Source of the DNA: an uncultured Lentisphaeraceae bacterium
GTDB lineage: Bacteria; Verrucomicrobiota; Kiritimatiellia; RFP12; DVOR01
Direction: 5' to 3'
Assembly (NCBI GenBank): GCA_949288955.1
Contig: CASEMS010000009.1
Span: 1-50,184 of the forward strand
DNA: 50,184 nt
The notes under the pieces are model-generated. The model was given only the letters and a program-made list of their open reading frames with translations, searched no databases and had not been told where the DNA came from. This document shows, piece by piece, positions 1-7,762 of this stretch. The translations under genes were made by a program, and so were the position numbers. Positions within the stretch are counted from its first letter, which is position 1. Each line of letters begins with the position of its first letter.

Positions 1-1
1 C

Positions 2-139
2 GAAGCGGGCACGATTACCTTTGCAAACGGCCATGTATCGGAAATCAAAATGCAAAGCATGACCGTTCGGTATTCCAAGTTCGATACCACGAGCGTTACC
101 CTGCCCGCATCGTACATCGACAAAACGGCTGCGGAATAG
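2..139 (+). CDS. C-terminal end of a secreted/lipoprotein-like protein (partial)
   Basis: The reading frame is open from the window edge to a TAG at 137-139 and gives 45 residues. The tail (GTITFANGHVSEIKM, then TTSVTLPASY) resembles the tail of the lipoprotein at 6659-7531 (GTLKVYFENGFVQKI, then DTQVELPADLPEY): same order of a beta-strand pair followed by a short acidic end. I infer a paralogue of that lipoprotein, with its N-terminus outside the window. No function can be assigned. A strong hairpin terminator follows at 203-245, which supports this as a real gene end. Confidence 0.6.
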   Translation, partial: EAGTITFANGHVSEIKMQSMTVRYSKFDTTSVTLPASYIDKTAAE

Positions 140-175
140 TAAATAAATTCTCTTCGTGCAAATCTCCGTAAAAGA
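138..175. repeat. Dispersed intergenic repeat, copy 1
   Basis: An AGTAAATAA start followed by TCTTCG, then GCAAATCTCCG and AAAAGA. It matches 1981-2020 in the same orientation with only a few differences. It begins in the stop codon of the preceding gene. Function unknown. Confidence 0.55.
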
Positions 176-202
176 AACGAAAATACAATTTTTACAAAAC
201 GC

Positions 203-245
203 GGGCGGCGGCACATCTGTGCCGCCGCCCATATCTTTATTTTTA
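203..245. terminator. Intrinsic terminator between convergent genes
   Basis: Perfect 12-bp GC-rich stem (203-214 with 219-230), loop ATCT, followed by a T-rich stretch. It ends the plus-strand gene at 2-139. A weaker A-rich stretch on the other side could also serve the hydrogenase gene that ends at 280. Confidence 0.8.
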
Positions 246-279
246 CCAAATTTCCGGCATACGTGCCGCAAAAAAGCGG

Positions 280-1752
280 TCAATTCTCCTTCTTTTCCGC
301 CGCGCCGTCCGCCGCTTCGCCCAGGCTCAACTTGTACAGTTTTACGGAATTTCCGATGGTCTTTTCCTTGGCCTGCGCGCCGTATTTATCCACGTCGATC
401 GCGTTTTTCGGGCCGTGCGTGAGGCAGAGCGGGCCGTTCAGGCAGCCGCCGTCGCACGCCATTCCCTCGAAAAAGTTCTCGGTGGCGCGGTTGAATTTGA
501 GTTTCATCAGCGCGGCGCGGCACTCGTCGATGCCGTTCATCGCGAGCGGCTTTACGCCCTCGACGCCCATCTCCTTGGCGACCTCCGCAATGCCCTGCGC
601 GATGCCGCCGCTCTTGGCAAAGATGCGGCCGTAGAAGGAAGCGTTGTCCAGCGCGGTGTCTTCCAGCGAGGCGACGTCGACGTCGCGCGCGTCGAAAAAC
701 GCCTGCAACTCTTCAAACGACAGCACCGAATCGATGGCGCCCTGCGTTTTGGGCAGTTTGTATTCCAGTTTTTTGCTGGCGCACGGGCCGATAAAGATGA
801 CTTTGCCGGTGGGATCGGTGCGCTTGATGAGCATGGCCGCCTCGACCATAGGCGAAACGGAATGCGAAACGTACTTGGCGAGTTCGGGGAAGTTCTTTTC
901 CACGAACATCACGAACGACGGGCAGCACGACGTGGTGAGAATGCCCTGCTCTTTCCACTCCTCCGCCTCGTGGTACAGCGTGATATCCGCGCCGAGCGCC
1001 GCCTCGACCACCTGGTGGAAGCCCAGTTTGTGCATACCCGTTACCACCTGTTCGATGCGGGCATATTTGAACTGGCTGACGATGGAGGGCGCAATGACGG
1101 CATACACGCGGTACTTCGTGTTGTTTTCCGACTTTTTGAGGATATCGATGCTCTCCATGATCAGCGACTTATCGACGATGGCGCCGAAGGGGCACTGGTA
1201 CACGCACGCCCCGCAGGAGATGCACTTATCGTTGTTGATGACGGCTTTTCTGTCCTCCCCCACGGTGATCGCCTTGACCTTGCACGAATTGACGCACGGG
1301 CGCTTCTGCGCGATGATGGCGCCGTACGGGCAGGCCTGGGTGCACTTGCCGCACTCGATGCACTTGGATTTATCCACCACGGCCTTGTGGTCGATGATCT
1401 GGATGGCGTCTTTCGGGCACACCTCTTTGCAGCGGTGCACGAGGCAGCCGCGGCAGGCGGGCGTGACGAAAATGCCGCCGATGGGGCACTCGTCGCAGGC
1501 GATATCGATGACCTCGACGGCGTTGGGGTTGCCCTTGGTGCCGCCGAGCGCGAGTTTGATGCGCTCCTGCACGATGGCGCGCTCTTTAAAGATGCAGCAG
1601 CGCATCGTGGCTTTGGGGCCGGGCGATATCTCTTTGGGGATATCGATGTAAATATTGTCGTAGCAGTGCTCGTATTCGTTGCGGATGAGCGCTTTCAATA
1701 CGTCGTATTTGAGTTTTTGCACTGCGGTGTCGAATAAACGTTTGTTATCCAT
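280..1752 (-). CDS. Monomeric [FeFe]-hydrogenase (iron hydrogenase large subunit)
   Basis: 490 residues. It interconverts protons and H2, probably with ferredoxin in the cytoplasm. Cysteine runs for [4Fe-4S] clusters lie near residues 100-112, 131-141 (CIECGKCTQACP) and 177-187 (CISCGACVYQCP). The H-cluster domain has L1 TSCCPSF (274-280), L2 PCASKKLE (323-330) and L3 EGMACDGGCLNGP (429-441). There is no N-terminal 2Fe-2S domain or NuoF-like partner, which fits a monomeric group-B-type enzyme rather than the bifurcating HydABC. ATG at 1752 is chosen because AAGGAG (1759-1764) sits 6 nt upstream; the frame stays open further upstream but reads repeat DNA with no homology. It lies 1.3 kb downstream of, and on the same strand as, the HydS-phosphatase genes. 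Confidence 0.9.
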   Translation of the reverse strand: MDNKRLFDTAVQKLKYDVLKALIRNEYEHCYDNIYIDIPKEISPGPKATMRCCIFKERAIVQERIKLALGGTKGNPNAVEVIDIACDECPIGGIFVTPACRGCLVHRCKEVCPKDAIQIIDHKAVVDKSKCIECGKCTQACPYGAIIAQKRPCVNSCKVKAITVGEDRKAVINNDKCISCGACVYQCPFGAIVDKSLIMESIDILKKSENNTKYRVYAVIAPSIVSQFKYARIEQVVTGMHKLGFHQVVEAALGADITLYHEAEEWKEQGILTTSCCPSFVMFVEKNFPELAKYVSHSVSPMVEAAMLIKRTDPTGKVIFIGPCASKKLEYKLPKTQGAIDSVLSFEELQAFFDARDVDVASLEDTALDNASFYGRIFAKSGGIAQGIAEVAKEMGVEGVKPLAMNGIDECRAALMKLKFNRATENFFEGMACDGGCLNGPLCLTHGPKNAIDVDKYGAQAKEKTIGNSVKLYKLSLGEAADGAAEKKEN

Positions 1753-1899
1753 ATATATCTCCTTATTCTCGCATTTCTCGCCGGGCTGCCGGCTGCGAAA
1801 TGCCGAGATTTTGAGGGCGACACCGCCGCACGGTGCGTTGCACCTAACGGCGTTTTCTCCCTCTTTTTGCCCTTTTAAGGGCTCACGATCATAGAACGG

Positions 1900-1920
1900 G
1901 CAAAAATTCACCCTCTTCCC
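1900..1920. repeat. 21-bp inverted repeat, left arm
   Basis: GCAAAAATTCACCCTCTTCC plus one C. Its exact reverse complement is at 2767-2787. Confidence 0.75.
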
Positions 1921-1980
1921 AAAAGCCGAAGCATCGGCAAATGGGGTGCGCTGGCGCAGAGGCGCGACTCTGCTTGCGCG

Positions 1981-2020
1981 AGTAAATAATTTATATCTTC
2001 GCGCAAATCTCCGCAAAAGA
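1981..2020. repeat. Dispersed intergenic repeat, copy 2
   Basis: Same orientation as 138-175. Shared blocks are AGTAAATAA, TCTTCG, GCAAATCTCCG and AAAAGA. It lies upstream of the hydrogenase start. Confidence 0.55.
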
Positions 2021-2100
2021 GATGCGGATATTTGCTTGATATTCAGAGAAAACCCGCGGGCGCGCGGCTTTGCCGCTGGCCGTCTGTTTTCTCTCTGCGG

Positions 2101-2228
2101 CGCTCGTCGCAACAAGGTAATTTTCGCGTGCGGCTTTTCGCCGCTTGCTTATATACTCTTGTTGCTCCTCTTCCCAAAAAATCTTTGCTTTGCAAATCTT
2201 TTTCGGGATGCCCTGTTTGTTTAAATGC
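2101..2228. repeat. About 130-bp imperfect inverted repeat, arm A
   Basis: The reverse complement is at 2887-3016, with long identical blocks: a CGCTCGTCGCAACAAGG start, TTGTTGCTCCTCTTCCC, then AAAAAATCTTTGCTTTGC and ATCTTTTTCGGGA. A small GCGGC...GCCGC stem is kept in both arms while its loop differs, which suggests selection on RNA or DNA structure. Confidence 0.75.
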
Positions 2229-2270
2229 TCTCAAAATTTTAATGCGCCGCATTCACTCTTTCCGCATAAG

Positions 2271-2289
2271 CCGTAAGAATGCGGCAAAT
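2271..2289. repeat. 19-bp perfect inverted repeat, left arm
   Basis: CCGTAAGAATGCGGCAAAT. The exact reverse complement is at 2578-2596. Confidence 0.7.
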
Positions 2290-2577
2290 TGTGGGCGCTT
2301 TCCGAAAAGTGCGATTTTCGGACGCGCAATCAGATTATTTTAGTGTATTTACCGCGCAGATATTCCGTCTTGGGGTATGGGGCAATCGCCCCATATTAGC
2401 CGAATATAATCTGCGCGAGAACGGCTGGGAAGAACCGCAAAGTAATATCGCGCCCTTTATCAGCCTAAAAAACTGCGCGAGCAGCGGTTTTTACCCGCGA
2501 ACTCTTTTCGCAAATTTTCGTGAACTCAAATAATTACTTGCGTTTCCGCAAACCACGTTTTGCGGAACAAGCCCCCG

Positions 2578-2596
2578 ATTTGCCGCATTCTTACGG
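2578..2596. repeat. 19-bp perfect inverted repeat, right arm
   Basis: Reverse complement of 2271-2289, about 290 nt away. Confidence 0.7.
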
Positions 2597-2766
2597 CTCA
2601 AACGGAAGTAAAACATACAACGAACTTAATTTTAAAATGTTGTCCGTTTACTGTAATAATCCTCTCGCGCAAGCAAAACCACGCATAGCGATAACTGCGT
2701 TATCGCGCAACATCGTCAATTTTGCATAAATGCCCGCAAGCGGTCGCTCCGCAAAATTGACTTTAC

Positions 2767-2787
2767 GGGAAGAGGGTGAATTTTTGC
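2767..2787. repeat. 21-bp inverted repeat, right arm
   Basis: Exact reverse complement of 1900-1920. Confidence 0.75.
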
Positions 2788-2886
2788 CATAATCAATCGT
2801 GCAAGGAAAATTACACTTTTCCGCGGCACAACCCTATTTGCGCGTGAGCGTCTCAGCGGGTGAATGTGCGCGACTTTTATAATGGT

Positions 2887-3016
2887 GAGCGCCTAAACAA
2901 ACAGGGGCTCCCGAAAAAGATTTGCAAAGCAAAGATTTTTTGGGAAGAGGAGCAACAAGGGTATAAAAGCAAGCGGCTTTTAGCCGCGTGCATAAACTGC
3001 CTTGTTGCGACGAGCG
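2887..3016. repeat. About 130-bp imperfect inverted repeat, arm B
   Basis: Reverse complement of 2101-2228 with scattered substitutions. It lies about 70 nt beyond the stop codon of the SpoIIE-type phosphatase, where a terminator would be expected. Confidence 0.75.
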
Positions 3017-3085
3017 CACAGAGGGCAGAGCCCTCAAAGTCACGGATTTTTTGTGATCTCTTTTCACAAAAAATCGTGAACCCCT

Positions 3086-4246
3086 CTAATCATAATCTAT
3101 CTCCACATTTTTCCCCATTTTTTTGAGGTTGGCGGCCAGGCTCTCCACCAGTTTCAATTTCATCGTGATGTCGATGGGCAGCCCCTGGTGCGCCGCGTTG
3201 ATGCTTTGCCCTACATAAAAATGCACGTCGCTCGCCTCTTCGAACAACAGCTGCGCCAAAAGCGACGCGCCGTCCTTTTTGGTGAACGTTTTGGGCGTTA
3301 AATCGTGTACGTCTACATATTTTTCCGAAAGTTCCAACAGCCTGCGCATGGTGAGCACGCCCTCGGTGGTGAGGTCGATGCCGTCGATAAACCCGATGGG
3401 CGGCACGTCCCTGTCCGGAAAATCGAACGACGCGCGCACGGTGGTGTGCAGGTGCCGCGCCACGATCTGCGAACTCGTACCCCCGCAAACGACCTTTTTC
3501 CCCTCGCCCGACAGAAAGCGCGAGATGTAAAAATCGTCTTTGCTCTTATCGACGGGCGGGCCGATCATCAGGCTCACTTTGAGTTTTTCGCGCACCTTCA
3601 CGGCGGCGACCGTGGTATCGTCGCCCGGCTGGCCGAGGTATAAATCGTTGCATACGCCCGCGAGCAGGCAGGCGACCGCCCGCGCGCTCATCGCCGGTTT
3701 TACGTTGCTGTCCAAAAACTCCATCACCTCCGGCCGCTGCCAGCCGAGGTTCATCGTCTGCCCGATGCCCGCGTGAATGACGCCGTCGCTCATCACGACC
3801 ACCACGTCGCCCGCGCGCAGGTCGAGCACCGTTTTGTACACGGTTTTTCCGAGCACGTTCATGGCGGTGCGGTCGAAATCGCGGCACTTGCAGCCGCGCA
3901 CCAAAATGGCCTGCGGGTTATCGAATTCGAACAGATACCCCTTCCCCTCCTCGTTCATATGGATGACGGAAAAGGTAGAGTACGCCACACCGCGCACTTT
4001 GCACACAGGCAGCGACTGCACGATGGTTTCCACGCACTCCTCGATGGCGATGTTTTCCGAAACCATGGTGCAGAGTATTTTCGAAGTGAGCGTGGAAAGG
4101 ATGTTCGCCTTCACCCCGCTGCCCATGCCGTCGGCGAGCACCAGCGTGGTATAGCCGCCGCACACGGTGCTTTCCACGTTGTCGCCGCACAGTTCTTCGT
4201 TCTTTTTATTGAGCGACGTATAGCCGCTTTCCAGACACAATGCCAT
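3086..4246 (-). CDS. SpoIIE-type PP2C serine phosphatase of the hydrogenase locus
   Basis: 386 residues, cytoplasmic with no membrane segment. It carries the PPM/SpoIIE metal-binding signatures: LADGMGSGVKA near residues 38-48, VMSDGVIHAG in the middle and PGDDTTVAAVKV near 208-219. Proteins of this type dephosphorylate serine or threonine on a partner. In Clostridia a PP2C phosphatase beside the sensory hydrogenase HydS is a recurring arrangement, thought to pass an H2 or redox signal. The roughly 170-residue tail after the phosphatase domain is not recognised and may bind the partner. ATG at 4246 has GGGGAG 8 nt upstream; the HydS stop is 21 nt before it, so the two are co-transcribed. Confidence 0.85.
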   Translation of the reverse strand: MALCLESGYTSLNKKNEELCGDNVESTVCGGYTTLVLADGMGSGVKANILSTLTSKILCTMVSENIAIEECVETIVQSLPVCKVRGVAYSTFSVIHMNEEGKGYLFEFDNPQAILVRGCKCRDFDRTAMNVLGKTVYKTVLDLRAGDVVVVMSDGVIHAGIGQTMNLGWQRPEVMEFLDSNVKPAMSARAVACLLAGVCNDLYLGQPGDDTTVAAVKVREKLKVSLMIGPPVDKSKDDFYISRFLSGEGKKVVCGGTSSQIVARHLHTTVRASFDFPDRDVPPIGFIDGIDLTTEGVLTMRRLLELSEKYVDVHDLTPKTFTKKDGASLLAQLLFEEASDVHFYVGQSINAAHQGLPIDITMKLKLVESLAANLKKMGKNVEIDYD

Positions 4247-4267
4247 ATTCCGCTCCCCGCGCGGCGG

Positions 4268-5968
4268 TCAGTTTTCGCCGCCGTCTTGCAGCGTTTTTTT
4301 CAGTTTCAGAAGCGCCACTTTGGTCTCCGCCGTCGTCTCGCCCAGAAGCGAGGCGATCTCCTGCGCCACGCGCATCTGCTTTTTGATGACCTCGTCGGTC
4401 GTGGCGAGCGTTTCCAGTTTCACCTTGTCGAGTTGTTCCTCGCTCTTGGTTTCCTGCGTGATGTCCTTCATCACGCCGTACACGCCGCGGCCGTCTTTGA
4501 ACACGATGACGGTGAGTTCGATGTAACTGCCCGTCTTTTCGATGTATTCCTTTTTGTTGTAGAGGTTCTTTTTATCGTTCTGCGCCAGCACGAAATCGGT
4601 GGGATTGAAATACTGGAATATCCCCTGCCCCTTTACGTCGCGCTCTTTGATGCCCAACAGTTCTTTGGCTTTGCCGTTGATCTCCATGATGTTCAGGTCG
4701 TTGTCGAGCATCACGATGCCGTTGGGGCTGGTCTGAATGATCTCGTAACTCATGCTTTCGGCGCGCTCGCGCATATACGGTACGCACATTTCGATGTTGG
4801 CATAGCCGTTGGCGACCGCCCACGCCTTTTCCAGGCAGGTGTCGTAGCCGCAGGCGCCGCAGTTGAGCATATCCTCGGGGCGCGTTTTGCCTGTTTTCGC
4901 CAATATCTCCTGCAGCTGGCGGTCGGTGGGCACGAAATCCTCGGTGCGCCTGCGCTCGTGTACGCAGGTAAAATCGATGTCCTCCGCGGGCGTAAACGCC
5001 GCCGAGCCGCCCGCCTCGATGTCTTTGCTCACATATTTGCGGATGTCCGCGTTGGCTTTGAGCGCGCCCGCTTTGAGCGCGAGCGAGCAGGGGCCGTTGA
5101 CGCAGGCAGAATCGCAACTGTTCATTTCGATGAACATACCCGAAAGGCTTTCGATGTTTTCCAGCACCTCTTTGCACTTTTCGGCGCCGTCGACCGCGAC
5201 GAACTCGTAGCCGTCGATGTAATTTTCGAACGATTTGATGATGCCGCGGCTGATGGGATAATACTTGGCGCGGTTGACCTCCCCTTTGCCGCGGGCGGGC
5301 AGGCGGGCGATTTCGGAAAGCGCGATGCCCTTGTCCTCGAACATTTTGGCGAGATCCTCGAAGGTGAGCACGCCGTCGACCACGCCGCTCTCGCGCGCCT
5401 CGCGCTTTTTGGCGATGCACGGGCCGATGAACACCACTTTGGCTTTTGAGTCGCGCCTGCGGATCATTTTGGCGTGCGCGATCATCGGGGTATCGACGGG
5501 CGCGAGGTAAGCGAGCGCCTGCGGGTAATACAACTCGATCATCGTGTTCACGGCGGGGCAGCACGAAGTGATAAAGTTTTTGAACTTGCCGCCTTCGAGC
5601 AGTTTTTTATATTGCGCCGTGACCTCGCGCGCGCCGATGCTCGTTTCCTCCGCGTCGGCAAAACCGAGGCGGCCGAGCGCCAGTTTCATCACAGAAAAAT
5701 CCTGCAGCCCGAAGCTGGACACGAACGACGGCGCCACCGACGCGACCACGTTGCCGCCGCGCAGCAGTTTTTCCACCTCGTCGCGCTCGGTATGCACGCT
5801 CTTGGCGTTCTGCGGGCACACCTTGGTGCACCGCCCGCACAGTATGCAGCGGCTCTCGATGATCTTTGCGTGGTGGTCTACGACCTTGATCGCCTTGACC
5901 GGGCACTCGCGCAGGCACTTGTAACAGTCCTTGCAGCGGGCGTCCTTGAAATCGAGATAACGGATCAT
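4268..5968 (-). CDS. HydS-type sensory [FeFe]-hydrogenase with PAS domain
   Basis: 566 residues. Two [4Fe-4S] motifs (Cys 12-22 and Cys 41-51) come first, then an H-cluster domain with L1 TSCCPAV (134-140), L2 GPCIAKKREAR (from 182) and an L3 that reads MNSCDSACVNGP (from 282) instead of the catalytic form. Next is a four-cysteine Fe-S domain (Cys 370, 373, 378, 395), a PAS domain (about 405-505) and a helical tail. This is the layout of group C sensory hydrogenases, proposed H2 or redox sensors rather than bulk H2 producers. ATG at 5968 is preferred because GAGGTGA lies 5 nt before it; an in-frame GTG at 5977 is possible. Only 10 nt separate it from the ferredoxin-like gene upstream. Confidence 0.88.
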   Translation of the reverse strand: MIRYLDFKDARCKDCYKCLRECPVKAIKVVDHHAKIIESRCILCGRCTKVCPQNAKSVHTERDEVEKLLRGGNVVASVAPSFVSSFGLQDFSVMKLALGRLGFADAEETSIGAREVTAQYKKLLEGGKFKNFITSCCPAVNTMIELYYPQALAYLAPVDTPMIAHAKMIRRRDSKAKVVFIGPCIAKKREARESGVVDGVLTFEDLAKMFEDKGIALSEIARLPARGKGEVNRAKYYPISRGIIKSFENYIDGYEFVAVDGAEKCKEVLENIESLSGMFIEMNSCDSACVNGPCSLALKAGALKANADIRKYVSKDIEAGGSAAFTPAEDIDFTCVHERRRTEDFVPTDRQLQEILAKTGKTRPEDMLNCGACGYDTCLEKAWAVANGYANIEMCVPYMRERAESMSYEIIQTSPNGIVMLDNDLNIMEINGKAKELLGIKERDVKGQGIFQYFNPTDFVLAQNDKKNLYNKKEYIEKTGSYIELTVIVFKDGRGVYGVMKDITQETKSEEQLDKVKLETLATTDEVIKKQMRVAQEIASLLGETTAETKVALLKLKKTLQDGGEN

Positions 5969-5978
5969 GGCCGTCACC

Positions 5979-6224
5979 TCACTTTACGAGCGGCAGCACC
6001 TGCGTAAGAAACAGTTCTTCGCAGTTGTCCTTGTTCGCCCCGTGCAGCAGCGCCTCGTCGGCGAGCACGGAAACGCCGTTCGTGCAGTTGCCCACGCAGA
6101 AGGTGGCCTGCAAGTCGATCTTGTCTTCCACGCCGTACTTTTTGATCAGCCGTTTCATCTCTTCGATCACGTCGTACGAGCCGCGCAGATGGCACGAACT
6201 TCCCACACAAACTTTTACTGTCAT
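5979..6224 (-). CDS. Thioredoxin-like [2Fe-2S] ferredoxin (NuoE C-domain type)
   Basis: 81 residues with the four cysteines of a thioredoxin-fold [2Fe-2S] ferredoxin: CVGSSCHLRG near the N-terminus and FCVGNC near residue 43. It is the length of the NuoE/HydC C-terminal domain alone. As first gene of the operon it probably passes electrons to or from HydS. It starts at the ATG at 6224, preceded by GGGGTG. The leader to the strong promoter at 6378-6406 is about 145 nt and holds a GCACG...CGTGC hairpin. Confidence 0.85.
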   Translation of the reverse strand: MTVKVCVGSSCHLRGSYDVIEEMKRLIKKYGVEDKIDLQATFCVGNCTNGVSVLADEALLHGANKDNCEELFLTQVLPLVK

Positions 6225-6342
6225 AACATTTACACCCCGATATGATATTGTATAAAGATTTCGGCAATCCGAAAAAAGAAACACTTTCCCGCACGCAGGC
6301 GTGCAAAAACCGCGTTTTCGGCGAGCCGCAAGCGCGATTTGA

Positions 6343-6374
6343 ATCGATACTAATTTATCGATGATAGTATCGAT
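6343..6374 (-). promoter_or_regulatory. Candidate operator over the hydrogenase-operon start site
   Basis: Perfect 10-bp inverted repeat ATCGATACTA ... TAGTATCGAT with a 12-nt centre, starting 3 nt downstream of the -10 box. The predicted transcription start falls inside it, so a bound protein would block initiation. The sequence does not match the Rex site (TTGTTAA-N4-TTAACAA). Confidence 0.65.
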
Positions 6375-6377
6375 GTT

Positions 6378-6406
6378 ATTATAGTATAAAACCGCGTTTT
6401 TGTCAA
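6378..6406 (-). promoter_or_regulatory. Sigma-A promoter of the HydS operon
   Basis: On the minus strand, TTGACA (6401-6406), a 17-nt spacer, and TATAAT (6378-6383): a full consensus promoter. It drives the ferredoxin-like, HydS and SpoIIE genes. So strong a promoter implies a repressor, consistent with the adjoining palindrome. Confidence 0.85.
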
Positions 6407-6598
6407 TGCCTTTGTACAATGTTCGGACAGGGATTTTTCGGCAGAATCCCCGCACTTTTCCGCGCCGCCGCAGTCCGCCCGGAAGATGACCGCCGCGCCG
6501 CCGCAGCCGGCGTGCTGTTTTTCCGCCTGTTTCCGAAAGTCTCCCGCATGGCCCCGCCGCACAGCACAACAAAAGATAAATTTTCTGAAAAAGAATAC

Positions 6599-6627
6599 TT
6601 GACCGTATCTCCCCATGGATGTATAAT
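6599..6627 (+). promoter_or_regulatory. Sigma-A promoter of the lipoprotein gene
   Basis: TTGACC (6599-6604), 17-nt spacer, TATAAT (6622-6627), about 32 nt before the ATG. Divergent from the hydrogenase promoter. Confidence 0.8.
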
Positions 6628-6658
6628 GCTTATGACAATACAAATTGTGAGGAGAACC

Positions 6659-7531
6659 ATGAAAAAGAAACTGCTGTTTATTGCAACCCTTCTCCTATCG
6701 CTCGTTTTAGCGTTCGCGCTGATCGCCTGCGACGGTTTGGGCGAAAACGGAACAGGCACGGGCGAACCGAGTACCGGCCAGGGCGAAACGCCCGGCGAGG
6801 AGCCCGGCGGCGAGGAGCCCGGCGGCGAGAACCCCGGCTCGGGCGAAAATCCCGGCACGGGTGAGAACCCCGGCTCGGGCGAAAATCCCGGCGATGGCGG
6901 CGATACCGACGATCCGGGCGGCGATACCGACGATCCGGGCGGCGATACCGACGATCCGGGCGGCGATACCGACGATCCGGGCGAGGTCACATATACCGTG
7001 ACGGCCGAAGATTGGGATATTGCCTTCTCCGCCGCAAAATTGGGCAATACGACGATTGCGATCGAACAGGGCGGAAAGGTTCTCATGAACGTAAACAATA
7101 TGTTCGATACAGAGCCTGGCATCGTATATTCTGAAACCCACAGCGAAGGAGGAACCAGCCGGCTCTATTACGTTCAATACGAAAACGGCGTTCTTTTATA
7201 CGGCACAGATCAATCGGGCGAGTGGAACACTCCGCAATTTGCACCCTACCCGATGGAACAGAGCCTCTACTGGCTTGCAGGATTTGTGGGAATATTCGGC
7301 GATGCAGTTTACTCTGAAACGGAAAACGCCTATATCGTGGAAAATTTTGATTTTTCGCAATACGGTGCCGTGGGCACGCTGAAAGTGTACTTCGAAAACG
7401 GCTTTGTGCAAAAGATCACCGTAGACGCCGGCAACGAAACCCAAAACGTGGTCATCACCTTTGAAAATTACGGCGACACGCAGGTGGAACTCCCCGCAGA
7501 CCTGCCCGAATACGTGCCGGAAGCGGCGTAA
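6659..7531 (+). CDS. Lipoprotein with repetitive acidic linker, function unknown
   Basis: 290 residues. Residues 1-24 are a lipoprotein signal peptide with the lipobox LIAC (Cys 24). Residues about 25-110 are a low-complexity linker of Gly, Glu, Pro and Asp that ends in four exact GGDTDDP repeats, suited to spanning a thick cell wall. The remaining roughly 180 residues form one predicted beta-rich extracellular domain I do not recognise. GAGGAG lies just upstream of the ATG at 6659. The C-terminal end resembles the partial gene at 2-139. It is transcribed alone, away from the hydrogenase operon, and ends before the terminator at 7653-7678. Confidence 0.85.
   Translation: MKKKLLFIATLLLSLVLAFALIACDGLGENGTGTGEPSTGQGETPGEEPGGEEPGGENPGSGENPGTGENPGSGENPGDGGDTDDPGGDTDDPGGDTDDPGGDTDDPGEVTYTVTAEDWDIAFSAAKLGNTTIAIEQGGKVLMNVNNMFDTEPGIVYSETHSEGGTSRLYYVQYENGVLLYGTDQSGEWNTPQFAPYPMEQSLYWLAGFVGIFGDAVYSETENAYIVENFDFSQYGAVGTLKVYFENGFVQKITVDAGNETQNVVITFENYGDTQVELPADLPEYVPEAA
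6896..6979 (+). repeat. Four 21-bp tandem repeats inside the lipoprotein gene
   Basis: Four identical 21-bp units starting GGCGGCGATACC and encoding GGDTDDP. Exact identity at DNA level suggests recent expansion, so copy number may vary between strains. Confidence 0.9.
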
Positions 7532-7652
7532 AAGTTTTGGCCGCGGCGGCCTTTGCAGCGCCTTTCAACAACGCCGCCGAACGGCACCGCACAAACCAAA
7601 CCGCGGCAAACCGAAAGGCACCAACGCGAACAGCGTCCCTGTTCCGCAAACA

Positions 7653-7678
7653 AAAAAGCCCCTTTGCAGGGGCTTTTT
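7653..7678. terminator. Bidirectional intrinsic terminator
   Basis: AAAAAGCCCCT, loop TTGC, AGGGGCTTTTT. It lies between the lipoprotein gene and the convergent Ca2+ ATPase gene and has the right T-run on both strands. Confidence 0.9.
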
Positions 7679-7762
7679 GTTTGCGTTGGTGAATTATACT
7701 ATTAAGATTTATTTGAACTATATCTCTGTAAGCGTTGCTCTTAGTCTGGCAATTCATCCGCG

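Larger units (their letters stand above)
1753..3085. other. Long non-coding region, mosaic of inverted repeats
   Basis: 1.3 kb between the SpoIIE-type phosphatase gene and the downstream hydrogenase gene. I find no gene with a ribosome site and recognisable product. The stretch holds three pairs of inverted repeats (1900-1920/2767-2787, 2101-2228/2887-3016, 2271-2289/2578-2596) and one copy of a dispersed repeat (1981-2020). Short ORFs over the 130-bp repeats look alike only because the DNA is repeated. Confidence 0.6.

Noticed and set aside
1753..2115. N-terminal extension of the hydrogenase gene
   Set aside because: The extra residues are encoded by repeat DNA; a strong ribosome site precedes the internal ATG at 1752 and the protein is full-length from there.
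6343..6374. Rex repressor site
   Set aside because: Rex needs TTGTTAA-N4-TTAACAA-like halves; this palindrome is ATCGATACTA with a 12-nt centre.
6634..6655. lac-operator-like AATTGTGAG upstream of the lipoprotein
   Set aside because: It is only a partial match and the GTGAGGAG part is the ribosome site; no LacI-type gene is near.
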